A stretch of 64,000 bases of DNA from Paulinella micropora (Eukaryota; Cercozoa; Imbricatea; Euglyphida). Position numbers and translations under genes: made by a program. Positions 49,773-61,095 of the stretch are shown here, one piece after another; within the stretch, counting starts at the first letter, position 1, and each line of letters opens with the position of its first letter. The stretch spans positions 479,894-543,893 of the forward strand of contig BJOX01000058.1 of NCBI GenBank assembly GCA_009731375.1, given 5' to 3'. The notes beneath the pieces are model-generated. The model saw only the letters and a program-made list of their open reading frames with translations. It was not told where the DNA came from and did not search any database.

Positions 49773-50684
49773 CTAGGCTAGTTTGTGTTTCTTTGCCTGC
49801 CCCAATTTGGCTTTCTTGTATTTGCCTGGTGGTGGTGCTCCGATGAAATGGGTCGCTATGCCCTCGGCTATTATTTCATCCCACACCCGTAGGGGGATTC
49901 GACCGTGCTGTAGATCGAATGGATAATCTAACACCATCCGAGGCCATGCCTGGATTTGCCAGGGCGTGTAGCCTTCTGACTTGTCTGTGATGCCCTTCCA
50001 AAACGTTTCGACTTCGTTGGAGTCGCGGAACACAGGATAAAAGATCCGTGATTCCGGCTCGTCGAGGTCTTGGTGCGATCTGTAAAACTGCAGTACGGGC
50101 GGCTCAGCTTTGATTGCCTTGCTTGCGCGCGTAACCCGAGTCTGCGGTTCCCATTCCCTCACTTTCATGAGGAAAAAGTCGTTCAAGCAATCATCGCCGA
50201 CGTGCGCTTCCGGCGGTCGGAGAAGGTATATCTTTCCAACATGCCAGTGCATGGTTTTCACGTCGTCGCCCGATCGCAACTTCGAGTCCGCCGGTGGGCG
50301 TCTCGGTACCGGTTCAACCTTCTCCTCCTGTTCCGATTGCAGGTGGTTGGTTGGTCGCGGTGCAATAACGTCCCCCTCGGAAGGATCGGCTTGTTCGGCC
50401 TCGACTTCCTTGGCTTCGTTATTGTTCGGATCGCTCCCCTCGGCCGCAGCCGGTAGGGGTTGGTTCGAGTTTTCTTTCGCCTCGTCCGTCTTGTCACGGC
50501 GCTTGGGCGGAGTCCGTAAACTGTGTTCTAGCCTCTGTACGGCTTCCGTCATCGTTTCGTTACGATCTAGCATTGGGTTAAAACGCATCAACCGCCGTAC
50601 ATGTACTACTAGCGTCTTACCCTTTCCCTGTATCCGGTATGTCAAAGCACCTACTTGTTCTACCACAGTGTAAGGGCCTTGTCA
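49773..50684 (-). pseudogene. Gypsy polyprotein: C-terminal extension
   Basis: After the TGA at 50682 the frame resumes with QGPYTVVEQVGALTYRIQ, the usual beta-barrel at the end of gypsy integrases. About 250 residues follow, with an acidic linker and a folded-looking module (KIYLLRPPEAHVGDD, then VLQFYRSHQD and IFYPVFRD). The module is a candidate targeting domain; a BAH- or chromo-like fold is only a guess. Confidence 0.7.
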
Positions 50685-52202
50685 CATAGGGAAGAGCTTG
50701 ACGCTAACCAAGTTGGGTACCTGGGGTACGTACAAGAAGACTAAGTCCCCCTTGTGGTATTCCCCCGACTCATACTTGACTTTGTTCGGCGTTTGCTGGT
50801 TTTGGTGGTGAGCCTCCTCGGCCTCCCGTGCCTTCGTGACGTAGTGTCTGGCTTCCGCCATAACCCGCAGGCGACAGGCCATTAGCTCCTCATGCTCTAA
50901 GAAACCCCCTTCCGGGAAATTCGGTAACACCATCTCCTCCGGAATTCTCAAGTGCTGTCCGTATACCAAGAGATTAGGGGAAGCGCCTGTGGCCTTTCCG
51001 CCCAATGCCCTCGATGCGGTGTTGTTCATAGAGAAGACAAAAGATGGTAATGCCTTATGCCATACATGTTGATTGTCGCGGCAGTATTGCTGGAGTGCGG
51101 CGGCCTTAAGCGGTCTATGGACCCTCTCAATCTCGCCGTTGCTCTCCGGCGAATATGCCGTTACGTATTTCCACTTGAATCCCCACACTGTGGATAGCCG
51201 AGCGGAAAGGTCGTTTGTAAACTCCGATCCCCGATCGCTATACACATTTTTCGGAACTCCAGTATATCGGAAGACATGGTCGACTAAGGCCTCGCATGTC
51301 GATTCCGCATCCTTATCTACCACCGGCACCGCAAACACGTAGTTCGAGAAGCGGTCTATGGCCGTCAGGATGTACCGACAATTATGTTTTTCCAAACGTG
51401 GCAGTGGTCCTACATAATCAATATGTAGCGTGTCAAAGAGGTTTTCGACCATCTTGTATTCCCCGTACAGGCCCTTCTGCGGTGTTTTGGTTTGCTTGCA
51501 GTGTTCGCATGCGGCGACTGTGTCGGCGATGGATTGCTGCATACCGTGCCACCAGAATCTTCGTGATATGAACCATGACATCTTATCCCTGCCCGTGTGT
51601 GAGTTAAGAGCAGAACGGTGTGTGGCCACCAAGATCGCCTTTCGTAACGAAGGTGGAACGCAGAGGGTCCACTTCGACGGCGTCTTTTCCCACTTGCCGC
51701 CTTTTCCTTTATACCACAGGAGGTCATCGTGCCACGTCATAGTCTTTTTCTGTGCTCTAATCTCTCTAGTCTCAGGGTGTTTTAGCGGATCAATGGCGTG
51801 CGCAATGAAGGGGGCCCATTCTTTAGAGCTTCTCGCCAACTGACCAAACACCTCGGGGCTTGCCATCGTCATATCCAGATCGTCCAACTGAAGGGCGCTG
51901 GTGACTAGGCTTATCGGTCCCCGTGATCGCTGTGTTTGCTCGGCGGCCGCAATAATCGCTGACCGTGAAGGGTGGACATTCTGAGGTACCCAGAACGACT
52001 GCGACTTATCCGCGAAGAACGCGTTAAAGGAGTGTTCATGTTCGTGGGTCTGAGCCGGCCTTATGTCCCCCTCGCTGAGGATATCCGACTGAGTGTCGAT
52101 CTCCTCCAGCAGGTTTGGCCAGTCCTCAGCCTCGTGTTGCGCGCAACATACTCGCCGTATGCATTGCAGCTGGTCCAACAACTCGGCCTGAGCATCGGGT
52201 CA
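50685..52202 (-). pseudogene. Gypsy polyprotein: integrase
   Basis: An H-H-C-C zinc-binding segment ends in CEHCKQTKTP. The catalytic core shows LHIDYVGPL (first Asp), VYSDRGSEF (second Asp) and NGEIERVHRPLKAAA (Glu), the D,D-35-E pattern of retroviral-type integrases. In-frame with its neighbours but bounded by TGA codons. Confidence 0.92.
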
Positions 52203-53864
52203 ATATCCCGGTGTCCAACTCTGAGAGGTGGAGATCAGATATGCCATACCCGCCGGCAGCGTGTCTTTGAAATCTGCAGTATGCTCCGTGGCCACCCAGT
52301 CATCATTGGCTGTCCATCCGACTAGGCCGGCCGTAGGAGTGTTCAAGGCAAAACGATCTAAGCCGTCGCCCACGGAGCCCTTTACCCGAGGCATCCGCGA
52401 CAAGCTATCTGGGACCGTGTTCTCCTTGCCTTTGATGTACTCAATGGTGAAATCATACAGAGCCAACTCCGATTGCCATCGGGCCAGTCGTCCCGTATGC
52501 TCCCGATCCATGAGCCATCGCAGGTTAGCGTGATCTGTCTGAACCAATATGTTCGGGGCACCCCAAAGGTACTCCCTCAGCCGACTGAACGCCCAAACTA
52601 TCGCCAACGCTTCACGTTGCCTCGTGCAATAGTTGACCTGTTCGGGCGTCAGCTTCTTGCTGACGAACATGATCGGTCTTAGCTGTTTATGCTCTTCGTC
52701 GTATTGTTGTAAGACAGCCCCGACCGCGTATTTCGACGCGTCGGTCGCCGCAACAAAACGCTTTTCAACGTCAGGAAGAATCAAGACCGATCCGCCCTCT
52801 GTAAGGGGGTCTCGTGTCAACGCTTCCTTCAACTTCGAGTATACTTCCGCTGCCTTTGGCGGCCATTCACCATCCGGGTCGCCATGCAGGCAGAAGTCCC
52901 GTAATGGTTTAACGAAATCCTGAAAGTTCGGAATGAATTCCGAGTACACCTGTGCCATACAGAGAAAAGAGTGCAACGCTGTGCGTGTGTTTGGGCGTGG
53001 AAGGGAACGTATAGCGTCCCGCTTCTCCGGCTTCAACACTATGACCCCATTCTTGACCCTGTATCCTAGATAGTCGATGTGGTCCTGAGCGAACGAACAC
53101 TTTTCTAGGTTCAGCCTGAGGCCGACAGCTTCCAAGCGTCTCAGTATATCCGATACGTGAGCCAGATGCTTTGCCTCCGTGTTCGAATAAATAACGATAT
53201 CATCGATATAACAAAAGCTATACTGGTTAATATGCCCGTAAGTCTCAGCGAACTTCGGATCGCCGTACTTCGGATCGGACAGAGCCTGATTCATGCAATC
53301 CTGGAAGATTGCTGGAGCGGTCTTCAATCCCATTGGGAGAACCGTCCACTGGTATAGCCTTCCTCCAACGGCAAAGGCCGTTAGCGCCCGACTATCCACA
53401 TCCAAAGGGATGTTCCAGAATCCATTTTTCGGGTCCAGCTTTGTAAAGAACTTAGCTTGTCGGAGTCAGTTAAGACCGTCCCGCATGCGGGGGATTGGTG
53501 CCCCAACGCTTTTGATGACCTTATTGAGCCTCGTGTAATTGATACAAAATCGCTGCTTGCCATCCGGCTTTGGTGCTAACCGAACTGGTGATCGGTATTC
53601 TGACCATGATGGTTCTATAAGCCGTTTAGCTAACATGTCTCGGATCATTTCTTCACAGATCTGTTTCTCTTTGTAACTGAGGCGTGATCCGCGAAGACGA
53701 GGCATCGTTTGTCCCACCTGGCGCTCTATCTTAGCAGCAGTGTGTTTTACCCCACCGGCTACAAGAGGTCCAAAGAGGGTTTTGTTCTTCAGAAATTGGT
53801 CCTTGAGATCCCCAACGAAGTCTGACGACCCTGACTGTCGTGCTATGACCTCCTCGATGATCTC
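52203..53864 (-). pseudogene. Gypsy polyprotein: reverse transcriptase and RNase H
   Basis: RT motifs are RSPVRLAPKPDGKQRFCINY, FFTKLDPKNGFWNIPL (catalytic Asp), LPMGLKTAPAIFQ and SFCYIDDIVIYSN (YIDD). RNase H begins at RFVAATDASKYAVGAVLQQ and continues to the QTDHANLRWLM segment. A TGA at 53466 lies just before the FFTKLD motif. Confidence 0.93.
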
Positions 53865-54745
53865 TTACTTCTGATCCCTTGGATCGTCCGGGTACTCTAG
53901 AATGGAGTCCGGATCCTCAACCTCATCCTTCGCGTCCCTGCCTGGGTATCGCGTGGTGGACTGGTTGTCCCATGTGGCGAATTCCTGCAGTTCCACTATT
54001 ATATCAGCGTATTGTTTCGCCGCCGACTTATGATAGAAACCCGAAAATATCTGAAAGGCCAGCTCTCTCATGTCATCGACTTTCCGGGTCAGGAGTTTGG
54101 TTCTGTACGCCAGACCATCCTGCCGTGATCCAAGCCTAAATGCCATGAGCGGTTTAGCCTGTCTGCTAGGTATCGGTATCGGATCATCAACTACCCTATC
54201 CAATACATCTCTCCACCACATCACGGTGGGGTGTATCGGGAGGATGATTGTGATGTCCTCACCCCGATCCAGTCTATCCGCTAGAAGCTTCGGTACTTTC
54301 GATAGGCTCTCGGGCTGGATGGGCTCCGATCCCTTATACCATTGCTTCAGCTTTTCTATGACATCGTCGTCCTCTGTGAGGCGTTTCGATGCGTGGAAGA
54401 CTAGGCTGGACTTGACCCGTATGAATTCGTGTGGTTGCTTCTGCCCGCCTCCATAGAGGTAGGTTCGGTCAAACCCATGCCACGATTCTTCTTGCTTCCG
54501 CAACAGCAAGATTTGGGCCTCGCGTTCTGCCGCCAAATCCTCGAAGCCCGCCCATGGGCCGGTCAGCTCCGGGACATATACGTTCGTGTATACCCAAGCT
54601 GTGCCTGCGGGTGTAACACGTTGCTCTGTCCTTATATCATGCGGTATGGGTGGTGCGGGAGGGATCAACGTCACCTGTGCCCTACCCCTATACGGATGAT
54701 CTGTCGGACGTTCTGGGCCAGGGCTAAGGATAGGGTACTCCGACT

Positions 54746-54787
<42 letters not shown>

Positions 54788-54890
54788 TTCTACTTAGGCA
54801 AATCTTAGTGCCATAGCATTCCCTTGTGCTCTCGTGTAGGTCTGCATACACTGACCCCTCGTGCCCAAACCGTAAATACACAGAAAACAA
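53865..54890 (-). pseudogene. Gypsy polyprotein: gag-like/unknown N-terminal region
   Basis: A 341-aa frame. Its start is a (RE)n run from CT repeat and is not genuine. The rest (LTGPWAGFEDLAAEREAQIL and VMWWRDVLDRVVDD) is helical and gag-like. No zinc knuckle or protease DSG/DTG motif was seen. Ends at TAA 53865, after which the same frame continues into pol. Confidence 0.65.
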
Positions 54891-55316
54891 ACAACAATAA
54901 GACAGTTGCTGCTGCTGCTGTTGTTGTTGTTGTTGTTGTTAAGGTTGTAGTTGTTGTTGTTGTTGTTGTTAAGGTTGTAGTTGTTGTTGTTGTTGTTGTT
55001 GTTGTTGTTGCTGTTGTTGTTGCTGTTGTTGTTGCTGTTGTTGTTATTATTATTATTGTTGTTGTTGTTGTTGTTATTGTTGTTGTTGTTGTTGCGGCTG
55101 CTATTGTTGTTGTTGTTGTTCTTGTTGTTATTGTTCTTGTTGTTATTGTTGTTGTTATTGTTGTTGTTGTTGTTGTTGTTATTATTATTGTTGTTGTTTT
55201 TGTTGTTATTATTGTTGTTGTTGTTGTTGCAGCTGCTTTATTGTTGTTATTGTTATTGTTGTTGTTGTTGTTGTTGTCCTTGTTGTTGTTGTTGTTGTTG
55301 TTGTTGTTGCTGTTGC

Positions 55317-55373
<57 letters not shown>

Positions 55374-55402
55374 GGTTCTTGTTGTTGTTGTTGTTTGGTT
55401 AC
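54891..55402. repeat. (TTG)n microsatellite
   Basis: TTG/TGC/TTA repeats, also the presumed intron of the minus-strand gene whose exon follows. Confidence 0.9.
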
Positions 55403-55455
55403 CACGAGTCGTACTCCTCGAAAGTGAAGAGCTCCTCCCCATCTGGCGGCCCTGC
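55403..55455 (-). CDS. Exon of the Lys/Glu-rich protein gene
   Basis: On the minus strand the acceptor AAATTTCAG and donor CGTG|GTAACC enclose 53 nt encoding AGPPDGEELFTFEEYDS. Its acidic/aromatic character and position make it a likely downstream exon of the gene at 56384-57310. Linked by inference only. Confidence 0.45.
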
Positions 55456-55509
55456 CTGAAATTTCGCCCTAGTGCAAAGGCAACGAACGTGGACAGACGA
55501 CCGGCAGTG

Positions 55510-55510
<1 letters not shown>

Positions 55511-55562
<52 letters not shown>

Positions 55563-55680
55563 GTCTATCTATCTATCTATCTGTCTACCTATCTACCTAT
55601 CTGTCTACCTACCTATCTATCTATATATCTATATATCTATCTATCTATCTAGCTATCTATCTATCTATCTATTTATCTAT

Positions 55681-55736
<56 letters not shown>

Positions 55737-55744
55737 ATATCTAC

Positions 55745-55800
<56 letters not shown>

Positions 55801-55914
55801 TTATCTATCTATCTGTCTATTCATCTATCTATCTGTCTATCTATCTGTCTATCTGTCTGTCTATCTTTCTATCTTTCTCTATCTATCTATCTATCTATCT
55901 ATCTATTTATCTAT

Positions 55915-55950
<36 letters not shown>

Positions 55951-55958
55951 ACATCTAC

Positions 55959-56014
<56 letters not shown>

Positions 56015-56165
56015 TTATCTATCTATCTGTCTATCTATCTGTCTATCTGTCTGTCTATCTTTCTTTCTATCTTTCTTTCTATCTTTCTATCTATCTATCT
56101 AACTATCTATCTATCTATCTATCTATCTACCTATCTATCTACCTATCTATCTACCTATCTGTCTG

Positions 56166-56217
<52 letters not shown>

Positions 56218-56219
56218 AT
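55511..56219. repeat. (TATC)n array
   Basis: 700 bp of TATC with GTC/TTC variants. Confidence 0.95.
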
Positions 56220-56340
56220 ATCAGTCCCTTCCGTGCAAACATCACGGCTTAGCTGGGCATCGGGTCAATACTTTACAGACTTCCTTGGTTGACGAAATCA
56301 GAAGCTCCTTTTTTCTGACATTAGTCGATATCTCATCTAT
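56220..56340. mobile_element. Interspersed TATC-associated repeat, copy 3
   Basis: This contains CAGTCCCTTCCGTGCAAACA and the ACTTCCTTGGTTGACGAAAT block of copy 2, again ending in ATATCTCATCTATCTGTC. It is flanked by TATC on both sides. Confidence 0.7.
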
Positions 56341-56383
56341 CTGTCTGTCTGTCTATCTATCTATCTGTCTATCTATATATGAC

Positions 56384-57310
56384 CTGACTTCCGCATTCCA
56401 ATCTTCTTTGTAGTGGGTCGGCCCGCGTACCTCAGATGTGGCAGCCTCTACCTGCTCCCGCCGGTTGGGAAGCTTCGGTTTGGCAACTTTCCGTCCTCTC
56501 TTGCGGCGCATCCAGACGCGGTTCTTCCACTTTTGTTGTTTGCGTGAGGGATTGCTCTTCACACTCTTGCTGGAAGGGGACGAGGATGAAGAGGGTGATG
56601 ACGAAGATGACGAGGATGTTTTGCTTGCCTCAGGTGGTTCCGACGCCTTCTTTCGCTGGTCGCCCACCTTCTGCTCCTCCTCCTTCCTAACTTTAGCCTT
56701 GTTGTTTGCATCCTTCCTCTGCTCCTCCCTCCTCTCCTTCTCATCCTCCTCTTCGTCCTCATCCTCCTCTTCCTCGTCCTTCTCCTCCTCCTTGGCCGCC
56801 TTCGCCTTCGCTAGTGCTGCAGCTGCTTGTCTGTTGCTTTTTTCTTGGACTGGCTACCGGTGCTTTTTTCTTTTTGGTGGGTGGCAATGCCTCCTGGATG
56901 ACCACTTTCTTCTTTTGGGGGGTGCCTCCTGCTCCTCGACTACCTCCTCCCCCTCCTCCTCATCCTCGTCCACCGGCTTTTTACCCTTTCACAGCCAAAC
57001 GATACCCGGGTATGATACCCGGGTATGATACCCCAGGGTATGATACCCCTGTTTCATACCCCTCAATTGAAGTTAGGGTTAGATACCCCCCCCTCCCAAA
57101 ATATCCCCCGATATATTTGATAGGTGTATGAAACAGGGGTATCATATTGTACAGGGTATGAAACAGGGGTATCATACCCTGGGTATCATACCCTGGGTAT
57201 CATACCCGGGTATCATACCCGGGTATCATACCGGGTATGGAGGGGTATCGTTTGGCCGTGTTTCCTTTTCTTCTTCTCCCCATCGTCGTCCACCACCGTT
57301 GAGCTACCGA
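56384..57310 (-). CDS. Lys/Glu-rich (nuclear-type) protein, interrupted
   Basis: On the minus strand, 56850-56384 encodes AAKEEEKDEEEEDEDEEEDE, then a Ser-rich acidic tract, a basic KWKNRVWMRRKRGRKVAKPK segment and GPTHYKEDWNAEVRS, ending at the donor TCAG|GTCATA. Upstream, KKVVIQEALPPTKKKK and KKPVDEDEEEGEEVVEEQ lie in frames that shift at A and C homopolymers. DDDGEKKKRK lies beyond the foldback insertion. The composition (acidic tracts alternating with Lys/Arg clusters) is that of nucleolar or chromatin proteins; no domain was recognised. Homopolymer frameshifts may be sequencing errors. Confidence 0.5.
56994..57256. mobile_element. Foldback element with GGTATGATACC palindrome array
   Basis: Terminal inverted repeats GCCAAACGATACCC and GGGGTATCGTTTGGC enclose about a dozen near-palindromic units (GGGTATGATACCC or GGGTATCATACCC and variants) and an AT-rich centre. 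The whole 263 bp can fold on itself. It is inserted in the Lys/Glu-rich coding region. Confidence 0.75.
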
Positions 57311-57496
57311 ACGTTTGATTTAATTTGAACTTGACTTTGATCAACGTTCTGAAGTGGATATTTTGCCTGTATCAATGGGTCGGTCATAATGTAATATCCG
57401 TATAAATTGGTGGTCGTGTGTTTTGTCCATATCAAATTGTGGTTCCGTGGCGGCACTGTTGCGCGCCAAGTTTCTCTCCCTCCCTTTTGCTACTGG

Positions 57497-57499
<3 letters not shown>

Positions 57500-57531
<32 letters not shown>

Positions 57532-57549
57532 CTCAACCTGACGCCTTTT

Positions 57550-57582
<33 letters not shown>

Positions 57583-57801
57583 NNNNNNNNNNNNNNNNNN
57601 NNNNNNNNNNNNNNNNNNNNNNNNNNNNNNNNNNNNNNNNNNNNNNNNNNNNNNNNNNNNNNNNNNNNNNNNNNNNNNNNNNNNNNNNNNNNNNNNNNNN
57701 NNNNNNNNNNNNNNNNNNNNNNNNNNNNNNNNNNNNNNNNNNNNNNNNNNNNNNNNNNNNNNNNNNNNNNNNNNNNNNNNNNNNNNNNNNNNNNNNNNNN
57801 N

Positions 57802-57893
<92 letters not shown>

Positions 57894-57895
57894 TT
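57500..57895. repeat. (CT)n, 219-N gap and poly-T
   Basis: CT arrays on both sides of N 57583-57801, then about 50 T. Confidence 0.95.
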
Positions 57896-57977
57896 CTTGC
57901 TTACTTCAGTGTGGCATGCCAGCACACGGCCAAGTGGGCTACCAGAGTCTGCTGGCGCTAGACGGATCTAGAGAAGT

Positions 57978-58349
57978 ATGCCGTGGCCCTTTTTTTTTCG
58001 CGCGAGGCAGGGGGGGGCCAGGAGTATTTGGGGAGTTGCAATTGCGAGAAATACTTGCATTTGGAGGGATGTTTTCACAAAACAAACAACACTGTATAAG
58101 TCGGAGCGAGCAGCTAGACTGGCGCAGCCAAGGGACGCCAAAACGTACGAGCCCACAGAGGTCGTGATGGGTGGTCGAGGCAAATGGATAAACTCCTGTG
58201 TGGCTCTCCGTGACGGGTGTCTTTTGCAGATGGCGAACATTCCCGACCAACCTGGGGAGGCGTACAACGCTCGTTTGCGTTGGGACAAGAAAACTGTGCT
58301 ATGTCTTTGTGGTCCACCAAGACAATTTATTGTGAGGAAATACGTGTAA
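57978..58349 (+). CDS. Hypothetical protein, 123 aa
   Basis: An open frame with normal composition (YEPTEVVMGGRGKWINSC, then MANIPDQPGEAYNARLRWD). No family was recognised. It ends in the first copy of a 104-bp tandem duplication. It could be an exon or part of the neighbouring transposon. Confidence 0.3.
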   Translation: MPWPFFFRARQGGARSIWGVAIARNTCIWRDVFTKQTTLYKSERAARLAQPRDAKTYEPTEVVMGGRGKWINSCVALRDGCLLQMANIPDQPGEAYNARLRWDKKTVLCLCGPPRQFIVRKYV

Positions 58350-58542
58350 GCAGTTACGGCAGTCAGGCAAATAGACACGCTCGCCGTGCTATACGACGCG
58401 CACTCAGTCTAACTTAGGGTGGTGACATACCATGTCAAAGGAAATACGTGTAAGCAGTTACGGCAGACAGGCAAATAGACACGCTCGCCGTGCTATACGA
58501 CGCGCACTCAGTCTAACTTAGGGTGGTGACATACCATGTCAA
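58337..58542. repeat. 104-bp tandem duplication
   Basis: GAAATACGTGTAAGCAGTTA through ACATACCATGTCAA occurs twice in tandem. I see one internal substitution (GGCAGTCAGG against GGCAGACAGG). Confidence 0.92.
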
Positions 58543-58734
58543 GTACGCGGTGGTATCTCATTAAAAACGATGCATGTTTGAATTACCGTAGGTTGCACAG
58601 CGTCCGGCCCGGCTGGTGTGCACGTTGGCGACGTCACTGTCAATATGGTCCACCTTTATGAGTACAGCAAGCGGTTAGGGATAGGCAGTTTTGTTATAGA
58701 CACACGCTTTCAAAATCCTGGACACATGATGTCC

Positions 58735-58990
58735 AGGTTGCATCCATGATTAAAAACCTTGGATCCAAGATGTTGATCTCGGACATGTGATTTAAAATCC
58801 TGGACCCAAGATGTAGATCTTGGGTTTTCCGTCAAGGTCATGTTTCCAAGATTTAATCTTGATATCAAGATTTGCAGTTTGGGACCAAGATTATAATCTT
58901 GGTTCCGTGATCTAAAACCTTGGACCAAAGATCAAAATCTTGAACCCGGGATTTAAGTTATGGAAGCTAGGATAGAAATCTTGGGATTAG
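58735..58990. repeat. Left subterminal repeats of the CACTA element
   Basis: The motif CCAAGAT and its complement ATCTTG(G) recur many times in both orientations (for example GGACCCAAGATGTAGATCTT). Such arrays are transposase-accessory binding sites in CACTA elements. Confidence 0.75.
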
Positions 58991-59189
58991 GATTCTATGC
59001 ATGCTTGGTAGGATCCGAAGCAGCTCAAGCGTCATGCACCGATTCAGCGGCCCCCGCGGAAATCAAGACGCCACAACCAAGACCTCCGTCATGCGCGTTC
59101 CAGGAAAACAAAGAACAGGCAGTGGAGAGACGACGCTATGGAAAGACTGAGGCTGCCATAGGCGGACCCTGACTCTCATGATCAAGATG

Positions 59190-59488
59190 CACAGGCAGAA
59201 CCTGACTTGCAAGATGCACAGGGAAATCCTGAGTTGCAAGCTGCAGGAGTACCAGTAGCCCCGGACCCTGCGGTGTTTGCAGATAGGTACGACTGCGTGG
59301 ATGAGGTGGAGCAGTCAGCCCTCGATGCAGGCGTTAGCGAAGCAGAGGTGGGTGTGGAGTTGCAGCCAATCTTTGCTGGAGGTCGGCTTCGGGAGGGTAC
59401 CGTGGTGGACTTACTGATGGAGCACGCAACCGCACACAATATTTCCAGAGAGGGTATGCAGGGCTTTGTGGATATTCTTATCTTTTAA
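59190..59488 (+). pseudogene. CACTA transposase, N-terminal region
   Basis: A frame ending VVDLLMEHATAHNISREGMQ then GFVDILIF with a stop. It resembles the helical N-terminal part of tnp2 proteins by position; similarity is weak. Confidence 0.45.
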
Positions 59489-59559
59489 TTCTGGACGGTG
59501 GCGGGACAAAGCGCGTACTAAAAAATAGGCTACTTACGACAAAGCCATGACACGCGCCG

Positions 59560-60230
59560 CTAAGCAAGCGACGTCCAAATACATTGTCTGCCCTCTTGAA
59601 TGTCGAACAGGCTGCCCTTGGAAGAAGGAAAGGTGCGCTTTTACTCGGGCTGTGGAACCAAAATGGAACTGAAAACAGAAACTGACCTGAATGCTCGCAC
59701 ACTTCGGCACATAGACATGGGAGTACAGCTGGAAGCTATTTTCCTTCATCCAGGTCATTATATCATAACTGCTGCAATATGTTGATGCGCATATCATGTA
59801 TACGTACCTGTGCAGACGTGCGACCTTTTGTTGACTGGACGAAAGAGAAAGGAGGCACAGCCCTCGTTGTACCTGCAGATTGGCGTAAGTCCCCGGCCTG
59901 GCAGCAACACGTGCGAGATCCACAATCGATTGTTTGGGTTTTTACCTGGATGGTATCCATGCATGGCGTGGTATCAGGGAAAGCAACCCTCATTTCATCA
60001 CTTTTGTTATCATAGAGGTTTTGAACCTCCCATTCTTTTTGCGGGCGGACCCAAGATTTACAATGATCTGCGATATTATTCCTGGTCCCAGGAAGCCCAA
60101 GCGTCTTGAACCATGGCTGCAACCCACCATACGAGACGTGCGAAAATATAACTTCACTGTACTCTTTGCGTCCGCCGACTACGAGGCACACGTGGCACTC
60201 TTGAGTCACAAAACGCGCTGCATCTAATTG
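59560..60230 (+). pseudogene. CACTA tnp2 transposase, central fragments
   Basis: Several frames are needed. SKYIVCPLECRTGC matches the Cys-containing 'KYVVCPxC' segment. VQLEAIFLHPG matches the 'QLExMFxxPG' segment. LDGIHAWRG and IIEVLNLPFFLR then IIPGPRKPKR with PWLQPTI match the 'xNLP...IIPGPKxP...LxPLxDxL' core of the Transposase_21/tnp2 family. Frameshifts and stops separate them. Confidence 0.8.
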
Positions 60231-60319
60231 AAGGATGCCTGAAAAAACATCTGTTTCCCTGGCTGGCAGGGAAAAAAGAAGTCGCCAGGCCCGGGTCTGG
60301 GGCTACTTGGGAACGATAT

Positions 60320-61095
60320 TTGGCACAACAAGAAGCCATGGCTATCACTCCGGAACAGCAGGGAGTAGTGGATGAGCGGTGGCTTCATTTTTGTGCACGC
60401 ATTGGAAGGTCCTGCTCGGCAGCACCTTTCCGATCCGGAGGCTTCATGAGTGGAGAAGATTGGTATATTCTAGCTATTTGCGGTGAATGGATTTTTGACG
60501 ACCTCATGACGGGCACCAAATTGGAGTACTGCGTTACGCTTTGTACTCTCTTTAGGCTTATGTCAGCTGTTGATGTCACGCCGGATCTCATAGCTACTTT
60601 GAACAGGTTGGAAAAGAGGTTTCAAGCTTTGCATGCTAAGCTATGGCTCCAATATCACATCCCTTGGTATTCCATCGAATCCGACACCTGATTGAGAATA
60701 TGCAACACTTTGGACCTGTTATGCTGTGGTGGTGTTTTCGAAACGAACGAATAATTGGCAAACAGATTGCTGGCTTGCGAAGGCGCAACGAGGTGGAATC
60801 ACATGTCGAAGCAAACATTTTGAGAGGCAAGCTAGGTCGTTTCCTTACAGGCACAATCACGGTGGCACAACAGGACCTAGAATGTCTGCAATCCCTAAAA
60901 CCAGACCCTCTCAAGCCATTACACGATCGCGACAACACCAGAATCAATCTTATGTCGGAGCTTGCAGCAGATATCCTGGCCACACGAGAGCGAACTGGAA
61001 CGCGACTAAACCTAGTTAAATATCACCATGGTTCGGCACTGCACATAATAGATGTCAGGCAACTGCACCCCTTTGAGGAAGAAGCAGTTAGGTAG
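60320..61095 (+). pseudogene. CACTA tnp2 transposase, C-terminal part
   Basis: GFMSGEDWYILAICGEWIFD is the 'MKSHDxHxLMQ' equivalent. LWLQYHIPWYS, then after a -1/+1 shift HLIENMQHFGPVMLWWCFRN and ERIIGKQI, match 'xxHxPxxIRxFGPxxxxWxFPFERxxG'. The frames change at about 60660. The C-terminal 61-aa tail was not recognised. Confidence 0.8.

Larger units (their letters stand above)
49773..54890 (-). mobile_element. Ty3/gypsy-like retrotransposon coding region
   Basis: One minus-strand frame of about 5.1 kb, from 54890 to 49773, carries a gag-like region, reverse transcriptase, RNase H, integrase and a C-terminal extension in the Ty3/gypsy order. Four in-frame stops interrupt it (TAA at 53865; TGA at 53466, 52200 and 50682) but there is no frameshift. 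The beginning is lost in a CT microsatellite at 54750-54785. No LTR pair was found. Nearest type: chromoviral or related plant/algal gypsy; subfamily not determined. Confidence 0.9.

Noticed and set aside
50682-53468. Reassignment of TGA to Trp, because three TGA codons interrupt the gypsy frame, one at a Trp position
   Set aside because: The PYROXD1-like gene ends at TGA exactly at the family C-terminus, and TGG encodes Trp in the PYROXD1-like and kelch exons. Decay by transitions is simpler, and the TAA at 53865 would not be explained by reassignment.
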